Origin: Deltaproteobacteria bacterium
GTDB taxonomy: Bacteria; Desulfobacterota; BSN033; UBA1163
DNA: 11,423 nt
NCBI GenBank assembly: GCA_016875155.1
Contig: VGSD01000046.1
Location: 1-11,423 of the forward strand
Reading direction: 5' to 3'
In this document: piece by piece, positions 1 to 5,803 of the stretch
Position numbering within the stretch: position 1 is the stretch's first letter
Layout: every line of letters starts with the position of its first letter
Position numbers and translations under genes: made by a program
The notes under the pieces: model-generated
Database searches by the model: none
Seen by the model: only the letters and a program-made list of their open reading frames with translations
What the model was told of the DNA's origin: nothing

Positions 1-42
1 TGTAGAGCGGTCTGTAAATTTAATGCGATCGACATAAACTAA
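1..42 (+). CDS. C-terminal end of a 4Fe-4S ferredoxin-domain protein, probably NuoF/HydB-like (5' truncated)
   Basis: Frame 1 reads CRAVCKFNAIDIN and then TAA. The pattern CxxxC followed by K-F-N-A-I is the second half of a ferredoxin-type CxxCxxCxxxC 4Fe-4S motif. NuoF-like subunits of NADH dehydrogenases and of bifurcating hydrogenases (HydB) typically end in such a tail, with a motif like VCKFDAI. The next gene starts 26 bases downstream on the same strand and encodes a HoxU/NuoG-like partner, which fits a NuoF-then-NuoG gene order. Only 13 residues are visible, so any ferredoxin-tailed oxidoreductase is possible. The Fe-S reading is fairly safe; the NuoF assignment is inferred from context. 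Confidence 0.5.
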   Translation, partial: CRAVCKFNAIDIN

Positions 43-68
43 AAGGGGTCAGCATAAGGATCAAAACC

Positions 69-746
69 ATGGTCACGCTCACGATCAACGGGTTGGAAGT
101 TTCAGTGGAAGAGGGAACAACGCTTCTCGAAGCCTCAAGGTTCTACGGGTTTCCTATCCCGACCCTCTGCCATATGGACGGTCTCTCTCCCTATGGAGCC
201 TGTCGCCTCTGTGTGGTTGAGATTGGACAAGGAGCCAATGCAAAACTGGTGACTTCCTGTACCTATCCAGTTCAAGAAGGCCTTCAGGTGCGCACTGCTT
301 CCTCCAGGGTGGTCAAAGCGCGAAAGATGATTCTCGAACTGTTTCTCGCTTCCTGTCCCCAATCAAAGACTATTCAGGACCTGGCCTCCTCCCATGATGT
401 TCGCCAACAGCGGTTCAAGCAGGAACATGAGGATTGTATTCTCTGTGGCCGGTGCGTCCGGATGTGCGAAGAGCAGATGGCTGCCAAGGCGATTGGCTTT
501 CGCAGCCGGGGAGAGAAGAGAAGCCTGGGCACTCCCTTTGACCTGAAATCGGAGACCTGCCGGCTGTGCGGGGCCTGCATGTATGTCTGCCCGGCCTGTG
601 AGCTTCGATGCACCTATACCGAACCTGACAGGGCCATCTGTGGAGGATGTGCCAATCTGGGCCCGCCCTGCCTGGAGAAGAACTCGTTCGACGATATGAT
701 GTGTTATATGGAGCCCTGTGTGGCCTGCGAGATAAAAAAGGACTGA
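69..746 (+). CDS. HoxU/NuoG-N-terminal-like iron-sulfur protein (2Fe-2S plus two 4Fe-4S domains)
   Basis: A 225-aa cytoplasmic electron-transfer subunit. Residues 1-80 form a plant-type 2Fe-2S ferredoxin domain with ligands Cys34, Cys45, Cys48 and Cys64. Two 4Fe-4S motifs follow: Cys123/126/129/133 and Cys164/167/170/174. The size and order resemble HoxU or the N-terminal third of NuoG, which wire the NuoF-type NAD(P)H site to other clusters. The His-Cys 4Fe-4S motif expected after the 2Fe-2S domain is absent; only Cys96 (LASCPQSK) lies there. The tail after residue 175 is unusually cysteine-rich (Cys177, 181, 191, 194, 201, 212, 217, 220) and could hold an extra cluster or zinc. The ATG has a Shine-Dalgarno AAGGA eight bases upstream. 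It lies between a ferredoxin-tailed protein and a glutamate-synthase-like flavoprotein, so it probably relays electrons between them. The exact electron partners are unknown. Confidence 0.85.
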   Translation: MVTLTINGLEVSVEEGTTLLEASRFYGFPIPTLCHMDGLSPYGACRLCVVEIGQGANAKLVTSCTYPVQEGLQVRTASSRVVKARKMILELFLASCPQSKTIQDLASSHDVRQQRFKQEHEDCILCGRCVRMCEEQMAAKAIGFRSRGEKRSLGTPFDLKSETCRLCGACMYVCPACELRCTYTEPDRAICGGCANLGPPCLEKNSFDDMMCYMEPCVACEIKKD

Positions 747-768
747 AAAAGGAAAGGAGACATTCAAC

Positions 769-2352
769 ATGGCCTTATCAAAAATCAACGCCTCGGCCGC
801 AACACTGACCAAAAACAGGACCGAAGGTTCGGTTGTTCCCGTTTCAGGGATGTGTGTCACCTGTGTGGATGGCTGCATCGGAATGTGCGAGATCGGCAAA
901 TCCGCCTACCGGGGCCATGAGGTGATCTATCCGCAACCCTTCGGCGTCATCACCACCGCCTCGGAAAAGCATTATCCGGTCGACTATTCCCATTTCAACA
1001 TCATGGGCACGGCGGTTGGGGCTCACGGGATCGAACCGGACAGCGATAAGGCGATCTTTCCAGCAGTCAATCTCGAAGTCACGATCGGTCATGATAAAGG
1101 GATAAAGTTCCGTTACCCCTGGCTGATCTCCGGAATCGGCTCGACCGATATTGCCAAAAACAATTGGGAAGGATTGGCCATCGGATCCGCCCTTTCAGGG
1201 ACCGGCCTGACCATTGGAGAAAATGTCGTTGGCATGGATCCCGAGGCTGTCATCAAAGATGGCAGGGTCATTGACACGGTGGAGCTGAAACGCCGCGTCC
1301 GGCTCTATAAGGATTACCAGCACGATGGTTATGGAGCAATCATCGTTCAGGCCAATATCGAAGACACCCGCCTTGGAACTCATGAGTATGCCATTGAAAA
1401 GCTTGGGGTTGAATGCATCGAGCTTAAATGGGGACAGGGAGCCAAGGATATTGGGGGCGAAGTAAAGGTCAAAGACCTGAAAAAAGCCCAGATGCTCCAT
1501 AAGCGGGGTTACATTGTCCTTCCAGACCCAACCGATCCTGATGTGATCAGAGCCTTCGAGCGAAAGGCATTCAAGGAGTTTGAAAGGCATTCACGGGTGG
1601 GGATGGTCTCTGAAGAATCTTTCGCAGAAAGAGTCGAAGCCCTTCGTAAAGCAGGGGCCAAATATATTTTTCTCAAAACCGGCGCCTATCGGCCGGCTGA
1701 CCTCGCCCGGGCCATAGCCTATGCCTCGAAATATAGGCTGGACCTTCTCACGGTGGATGCCGCAGGCGGTGGAACCGGAATGAGCCCCTGGCGAATGATG
1801 AATGAATGGGGAGTTCCTCCGGTCGAGCTTCACACCCTTCTCTACCAGTATGCTTCTTATCTTCAAAAGAATAAAAAATATGTGCCTCCCCTGGCGGTCG
1901 GAGGAGGATTCATCTTCGAAGACAGTATTTTCAAGGCCATTGCCATGGGCGCTCCTTTTGTCAAACTGGTTGGAATGGCGAGGGCTCCGGTGGCTGCGGC
2001 CATGGTGGGAAAGACGATTGGAAGGACCATTGAAAATCATCAGGTCCCAGTCTATATCGAACGATTCGGTCAGACAAAAGATGAAATTTTTGTGACGGCA
2101 AGTTCATTGCGCAAGGAAATGGGAGATCAAGAATTCGAGAAAATACCTACGGGTGCCATCGGTCTTTTTACCTATTATGAACGTCTGGCTCAGGGCCTTC
2201 GCCAACTTATGGCTGGAAGCCGAAAATTTTCTCTCGAATACCTGGCCCGGGATGACATTGCTGCCTTGACACCCGAGGCGTCGGAACTCAGCGGCATCAA
2301 ATATGTGATGGAATTGGATAAATCGAAGACGGAGAAGATCCTGAATATTTAA
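769..2352 (+). CDS. FMN-binding glutamate synthase-like protein (GltB central/FMN barrel family)
   Basis: A 527-aa protein related to the FMN-binding (beta/alpha)8 barrel of glutamate synthase. Recognisable family motifs are IELKWGQGAKDIGGEVKV (about residues 217-234) and TVDAAGGGTGMSP (about residues 328-340). The barrel then continues through AVGGGFIFEDSIFKAIAMGA, the C-terminal FMN phosphate-binding part. It has no N-terminal glutaminase domain and no cysteine cluster matching the 3Fe-4S motif of true GltS. Instead Cys29, Cys32, Cys36 and Cys40 near the N-terminus could bind one Fe-S cluster. The start has GGAG nine bases upstream and lies 22 bases after the HoxU/NuoG-like gene, so the two are surely cotranscribed. 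The likely role is a flavin site exchanging electrons with the Fe-S partners. Glutamate synthesis itself is not supported by the visible domains, and the true substrate is unknown. Confidence 0.85.
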   Translation: MALSKINASAATLTKNRTEGSVVPVSGMCVTCVDGCIGMCEIGKSAYRGHEVIYPQPFGVITTASEKHYPVDYSHFNIMGTAVGAHGIEPDSDKAIFPAVNLEVTIGHDKGIKFRYPWLISGIGSTDIAKNNWEGLAIGSALSGTGLTIGENVVGMDPEAVIKDGRVIDTVELKRRVRLYKDYQHDGYGAIIVQANIEDTRLGTHEYAIEKLGVECIELKWGQGAKDIGGEVKVKDLKKAQMLHKRGYIVLPDPTDPDVIRAFERKAFKEFERHSRVGMVSEESFAERVEALRKAGAKYIFLKTGAYRPADLARAIAYASKYRLDLLTVDAAGGGTGMSPWRMMNEWGVPPVELHTLLYQYASYLQKNKKYVPPLAVGGGFIFEDSIFKAIAMGAPFVKLVGMARAPVAAAMVGKTIGRTIENHQVPVYIERFGQTKDEIFVTASSLRKEMGDQEFEKIPTGAIGLFTYYERLAQGLRQLMAGSRKFSLEYLARDDIAALTPEASELSGIKYVMELDKSKTEKILNI

Positions 2353-2365
2353 AACAGTTCGTCGG

Positions 2366-3979
2366 TCAGACAGGGAATCGCTTAGGGTCATTCAATGGCC
2401 GATGGGTGATCTGAAGTTCTCCTTTTTCAAGGTGGTAACAGGAATTTTTCAACCACTCCTGGTCATTCTGCTCCGGAAAGTCCCGACGAAAGAAGGAGCC
2501 CCTGCTCTCCATTCGGGATAAACTTCCTTTTAAAACGGCCTTAAGCACGAGAGCCACGTTTTCCAGCTCCCTCTTCCTGAACAGGTCCTTCAGGGTGGCA
2601 GGATAGACCTTCTCCATTCTTTTTTCTATCGATTTCAACTGTTCGAGCCCTTCCTTCAATGAACTCTCTTCTCGAACCGGTCCTGCATATTTCCAGGACA
2701 AGGTCTTCAGTTCTCTGAGAATCTGTGTTGGAGGGTCGAAGGTCCCCCTGCTCTTTTTCAGATAACCTTCTGCTTTCCTCTGCCATTTTCTTTGAAACGC
2801 TTCAGAAAAGGGAACGGGCTCTCTTCCTCTTGCAAATTCTGATGCAGATTGACCGGCTAACATTCCGAAGACGACACATTCGGTCAGGGCATTTCCTCCA
2901 AGGCGGTTGGCTCCGTGAACTCCCCAGACGACTTCTCCTGCTGCAAAGAGTCCCTTGAGAGCGGTCATCCCATACTCATCGATCTCAACTCCTCCCATAC
3001 AGAAATGGACCGCTGGAGAAATCAGAAAGGGACGATCCCGGAAGGGAAATTTCGATCGCCTCAGGAAAGTGAGCGGATAAACGTTCCACTTCTCCTCAGG
3101 AACCTGTCTCAGGTCAAGGTAGATATCTCCGTTTTGGGAAGCTTCAAATAAGGTAAAGGACAGGGAGTCTCTCCGGGTGACAATCGCCCGATTCATATCG
3201 TCTCCAAGTTTTAATTTCTCCGAAAGATCCTCACCTTTCTCGTCCAGCAATCTCATCTCCTTTGGGTAAGGAGGAAAGAGCATGAAGGTGTGAAGCCTTG
3301 GCTCTGCCAGTGCAAAAGGAAAGAGCTGAACGAACTCGAGGTCCATAAGGGAGAGCCCTGCCCGAAGGGCCAGTCCATATCCATCTCCAAGGATAGTCCT
3401 TTGATTGTCATTTCTGTAGTAGATCGCCCCTGCTCCGCCTGTCGCCATGAGGATCGCCTTCGACTGGATTAGGCAGGGCCTTCCGTCTTTGAAAAAGCCA
3501 AAGGCCCCTAAGGCTTTCCCGTCTTCGACGATCAGATCGAAAATGACCAGGCCAGGAAGAAGTCGGACGGAGCTATTCTTCAATCTTTCCTTTATTGGGT
3601 TTGTCAAAAGAACTCCTGGCAATGAGGCCGAACCTTTGCTTCTCTCCACGAAATATCCCATCTGATTCTCAATCAATGGAACCCCATAGCCTCTCAATTT
3701 CTCCATGGCATCGGGGCCTCTTTCGATCAAGGTTTTTACCATTCCAGGATGGTTCAACCCTTTACCTGCTTTTAAGGTCTCTTTGAGGTGATCCTCTTTG
3801 GGAAATAGAGAGTTCGCCACTGTAAAGGCGGCATTGGACATGGTCGTGTTTGTTCCAAATCCAATTGTAAATTTACTCGTGACCAGGACCTGAAGGCCTG
3901 CCTTCTCAGCCTCGAGGGCAGAAACCATGCCGGCCAGACCACTGCCAATGACCAGAATATCTGTTGAGAATATTTCCAT
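2366..3979 (-). CDS. FAD-dependent oxidoreductase, fumarate reductase/succinate dehydrogenase/L-aspartate oxidase flavoprotein family
   Basis: A 537-aa soluble flavoprotein. The N-terminus carries the dinucleotide-binding motif IGSGLAG (residues 11-17). A second FAD motif, ATGGAGAIY, lies at 179-187, and HGANRLGGNAL at 355-365 is the FAD/substrate signature of the family. Candidate substrate-binding residues by family analogy are His325 (HFCMGG), Arg269 or Arg270 (TRRDS), His355 and Arg359. The segment that carries the covalent-FAD histidine in FrdA/SdhA reads TNTTMSNAAF, with no histidine, so FAD is probably bound non-covalently. The C-terminal helical domain ends with the family motif ESRGSFFRRDFPE (491-503). 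The start lies four bases after the stop of the upstream TIGR04076-like gene and has only a weak GCGGAA ribosome site, suggesting translational coupling. No Fe-S or membrane-anchor subunit is nearby, so a classical fumarate reductase complex is unlikely. The substrate is unknown; NadB-like activity is an alternative. Confidence 0.85.
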   Translation of the reverse strand: MEIFSTDILVIGSGLAGMVSALEAEKAGLQVLVTSKFTIGFGTNTTMSNAAFTVANSLFPKEDHLKETLKAGKGLNHPGMVKTLIERGPDAMEKLRGYGVPLIENQMGYFVERSKGSASLPGVLLTNPIKERLKNSSVRLLPGLVIFDLIVEDGKALGAFGFFKDGRPCLIQSKAILMATGGAGAIYYRNDNQRTILGDGYGLALRAGLSLMDLEFVQLFPFALAEPRLHTFMLFPPYPKEMRLLDEKGEDLSEKLKLGDDMNRAIVTRRDSLSFTLFEASQNGDIYLDLRQVPEEKWNVYPLTFLRRSKFPFRDRPFLISPAVHFCMGGVEIDEYGMTALKGLFAAGEVVWGVHGANRLGGNALTECVVFGMLAGQSASEFARGREPVPFSEAFQRKWQRKAEGYLKKSRGTFDPPTQILRELKTLSWKYAGPVREESSLKEGLEQLKSIEKRMEKVYPATLKDLFRKRELENVALVLKAVLKGSLSRMESRGSFFRRDFPEQNDQEWLKNSCYHLEKGELQITHRPLNDPKRFPV

Positions 3980-3983
3980 AAAA

Positions 3984-4256
3984 TCATTCCGCTTTGAATC
4001 GCCGGATTTCGTAGACCACCGGGTTCTTGAAATCCGGGCAGGGATGACTTGCGATATTCTTATCGTTCAGCCATGGATAGTCCGCTCCGTAGAGCATCCC
4101 ATGGACCTTATACATCATACTGCAGAGCGAGTGCCAGCATATCCTGCCTTCAACCCCTTCTCCATCAAACTTCACCAGATCTCCAATCCGGTGCCCGAAC
4201 TCACACTCTCCCCTCTGCTCAATCACTTTTGCCTCAACACGATAAGGGGCTTTCAT
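3984..4256 (-). CDS. TIGR04076 family small protein
   Basis: A 90-aa protein. It opens with a beta-strand-like segment and EQRGECEFGHRIGDLVKFDG, followed by ICWHSLCSMMY, a central GADYPW and a C-terminal CPDFKNPVVYEIRR. This arrangement (Cys-x-x-Gly-His, then a Cys-rich helix, then CPD-x-x-N-P-V-V-x-E-I) matches TIGR04076 as I recall it; the family has no firmly known function. Cys18, Cys40, Cys45 and Cys68 (approximate numbering) could bind metal or be redox-active. The start has a perfect GAGGAGG six bases upstream. It is the first gene of a two-gene unit with the flavoprotein downstream, separated by only four bases, so it may be a small partner of that enzyme. That pairing is inference from spacing alone. 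Confidence 0.75.
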   Translation of the reverse strand: MKAPYRVEAKVIEQRGECEFGHRIGDLVKFDGEGVEGRICWHSLCSMMYKVHGMLYGADYPWLNDKNIASHPCPDFKNPVVYEIRRFKAE

Positions 4257-4262
4257 TCAAAA

Positions 4263-4285
4263 CCTCCTCAATGCATTCTATTATA
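4263..4285 (-). promoter_or_regulatory. Likely -10 element and strong ribosome binding site of the TIGR04076-flavoprotein operon
   Basis: On the minus strand a perfect TATAAT lies at 4285-4280, followed by GAGGAGG at 4269-4263 and the ATG at 4256. The 5' leader would be only about 17-20 bases. The -35 position (around 4303-4308, ATAAGA) is a poor match to TTGACA, so the promoter would need an activator or another sigma contact. The ribosome site is certain; the promoter is tentative. Confidence 0.45.
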
Positions 4286-4472
4286 TTTCATCCCAGGTAA
4301 TCTCTTATAAGGGAGTATCACTCTCAAGAGTTGTTTTTTGGTTTTGGTTAAGGCAAAGGTGAGGACGCCAGTTTTGGCAAAGGGTAAAATGTTATGGAAA
4401 TTAAGTTAATACCCATTGCCCTAACCAATAGACGAAACCGGCATCCTTCCCCTGAACCTTAACCTGGGGACT

Positions 4473-4640
4473 TTACTTTTTAGGCTTCATCGGCTTTTCG
4501 CAGCAGATGATATCGCAGGTATCGACACACCCGCAGACCTCATCCACTGAGACCACCAGTCCACATACGTAACACTTGTAAGCATCACCCTTCTTCACGC
4601 CCTTCTTTGAAACCTTCTTCGCGACTTTCTTTGTAGCCAT
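4473..4640 (-). CDS. Small desulforedoxin-like metal-binding protein with Lys-rich N-terminal tail
   Basis: A 55-aa protein. Residues 2-18 are a basic tail with repeated KKV/KKG units. Residues 20-52 resemble desulforedoxin and the N-terminal domain of superoxide reductase: AYKCYVCG at the start and ICCEKPMK at the end, giving a CxxC...CC ligand set (Cys23, Cys26, Cys46, Cys47) that binds iron or zinc in that family. Three extra cysteines (36, 38, 42) are unusual. The start at 4640 is chosen because AAAGGAGGA (4653-4645) lies just upstream; a longer reading from 4658 would place that site inside the coding region. Its ribosome site and upstream region overlap the end of the DUF3108 gene, so the two are probably cotranscribed. 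A redox or metal role is likely. The basic tail could contact nucleic acid or another acidic partner, which is speculation. Confidence 0.7.
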   Translation of the reverse strand: MATKKVAKKVSKKGVKKGDAYKCYVCGLVVSVDEVCGCVDTCDIICCEKPMKPKK

Positions 4641-4644
4641 TGCG

Positions 4645-4653
4645 TCCTCCTTT
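4645..4653 (-). promoter_or_regulatory. Ribosome binding site fixing the start of the desulforedoxin-like gene
   Basis: The minus strand reads AAAGGAGGA, followed by CGCA and then ATG at 4640. The site lies between the in-frame ATG at 4658 and the ATG at 4640, so it selects the latter. The 4658 ATG overlaps the upstream stop codon as TAATG but has no comparable site. Confidence 0.75.
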
Positions 4654-4657
4654 CTCA

Positions 4658-5473
4658 TTACTCTTTAGATGACGTCTGTACGACCTCTTTACTTTCTCTT
4701 ATCTCTTCTAACTCAAATTTCACGCTACCTATGGGAAGATCCAATTCCATAACGATTGGAATCTTTTCCCTGTTCGCCGTATACCAAATTCGAATGCTCC
4801 CCTCTTGATCTCCAAAGGTGGAAAATGGGGTCGTGCACTCAAGGCATACTGTTTCCACTGCTCTCTCTTTATTTAATTCGACTTTCTCCTTTTTTGAACG
4901 AAATACGATCTGCCGCAGTTTGACTCCATCAAAGATGGACATCTGAATATCCTGGCCTGGACGGACCTCCTCCTTCAAATAATACCTTGCAAATAAGGAG
5001 AGGGGATCATAGGTGTCATGGGAGACGGGAATTTCTTTCTTTTCAGTCATCTCCCCTTTTTCTTCTTTTTCTATAGTTACCTTTTGGCGGGCAAGATCGA
5101 AGAAGAGGGTTTGATGATAATGCTTATCTTTTACAAAAGGGCCTCCTTGATCGATCTCCTTGATGTATCGAATCGGAGTATAGGTGGATGTTTCCACGAT
5201 GGAGGTGAACCGGTTCTTCATCCGGAAGAGAAGTCGTAGATTGGGGAGAGAGTCCACCTGAGCCTGGATTCGATAGTAGGACTTCCCAGCTTCCCAAAAT
5301 CCGTTCTCAATTTTGATGGAGGCCTTGAGGATCGGGACACCTAATTTCTTGGCGGTGTAGAGAAACACTTTGCCTGTTTCGGGCTCTATCTTGGGAACAT
5401 TTTGTTCATTCCCGTAAGTCGACGGCCCAAGAAGGAGAAGGATGGCAATCAAAAGGAAGGTTTTGTTTTTCAT
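4658..5473 (-). CDS. Exported DUF3108 domain protein
   Basis: A 271-aa protein with a clear signal peptide: MKNK, then a hydrophobic stretch to about residue 17 and a probable cleavage near STYG/NEQ. It therefore acts in the periplasm or envelope. The mature part is beta-rich, with segments such as YRIQAQVDSLPNLRLLFRMKNRFTS, PIRYIKEIDQGG and a late IRIWYTANREKIPIVMELDLPIGSVKFEL. These are typical of DUF3108, whose members are about 230-280 aa and whose function is not firmly established; they are thought to be beta-barrel-like envelope proteins. No catalytic motif is seen. The start has only a weak GAGAA just upstream. Its stop codon overlaps the start region of the desulforedoxin-like gene, which suggests cotranscription. 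Confidence 0.75.
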   Translation of the reverse strand: MKNKTFLLIAILLLLGPSTYGNEQNVPKIEPETGKVFLYTAKKLGVPILKASIKIENGFWEAGKSYYRIQAQVDSLPNLRLLFRMKNRFTSIVETSTYTPIRYIKEIDQGGPFVKDKHYHQTLFFDLARQKVTIEKEEKGEMTEKKEIPVSHDTYDPLSLFARYYLKEEVRPGQDIQMSIFDGVKLRQIVFRSKKEKVELNKERAVETVCLECTTPFSTFGDQEGSIRIWYTANREKIPIVMELDLPIGSVKFELEEIRESKEVVQTSSKE

Positions 5474-5520
5474 TTCTCAACGATCAATATCGACTTCCGC
5501 CTCCCTATTCAGTTTATTTA

Positions 5521-5548
5521 ATTATCCCTTAAAATTTTGATTTGTCCA
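5521..5548 (-). promoter_or_regulatory. Putative sigma70 promoter of the DUF3108-desulforedoxin-like operon
   Basis: On the minus strand TGGACA (5548-5543, five of six matches to TTGACA) is followed after 16 bases by GATAAT (5526-5521, five of six matches to TATAAT). The predicted start of transcription is near 5514, about 40 bases before the DUF3108 ATG. The spacer is AT-rich. No operator-like palindrome is apparent next to it. Confidence 0.5.
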
Positions 5549-5605
5549 GAACAATCTATCCCGACTCTCATGCATTGAGCTTAAGATCGCCGTCGATAAA
5601 CGTAA

Positions 5606-5689
5606 CTCCCCCTTCACCCCCTCTTACCCTAAGAGGGGGATATTCCTCCCCTTAAGGCAGGTCGATTAGACCCGACCACAGGGGGAGGG
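5606..5689. repeat. Structured GC-rich intergenic element with nested hairpins
   Basis: Within the 330-base gap between nrdJ and the DUF3108 gene. A perfect 10-bp stem pairs CCCCCTCTTA (5617-5626) with TAAGAGGGGG (5630-5639) across a CCC loop. A second structure pairs CCTCCCC (5645-5651) with GGGGAGG (5682-5688) and encloses an inner GGTCG/CGACC hairpin (5660-5664 with 5673-5677). CTCCCCCT (5606-5613) can alternatively pair with AGGGGGAG (5680-5687). No U-run follows on either strand, so a simple intrinsic terminator is not supported. The C-rich/G-rich layout resembles dispersed palindromic intergenic repeats common in such genomes. The remaining bases of 5474-5803 hold the DUF3108 promoter and nothing else I recognise. 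Confidence 0.6.
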
Positions 5690-5803
5690 TTGGAGGGATT
5701 ATGTATAGCCTATTTTGAGATAGTCTTATATCCTGCTTAGATAGTTTATGGTGGGGAAAAAGGGAAATGGTTAAATGTCTTATGACAGGTTCGCCATGTT
5801 ATT

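Noticed and set aside
363..899. A 178-aa minus-strand open frame spanning the HoxU-like and GltB-like genes
   Set aside because: It is antisense to two clearly coding genes with conserved cysteine motifs, so it is a shadow.
4320..4339. Short inverted repeat ACTC-TCAA-GAGT followed by a T-run on the plus strand, like a terminator
   Set aside because: The stem is only four pairs and no plus-strand gene ends there.
4451..4471. CCCC...GGGG inverted repeat after the desulforedoxin-like gene as a terminator
   Set aside because: Only the outer four pairs match, the interior does not pair, and no U-run follows.
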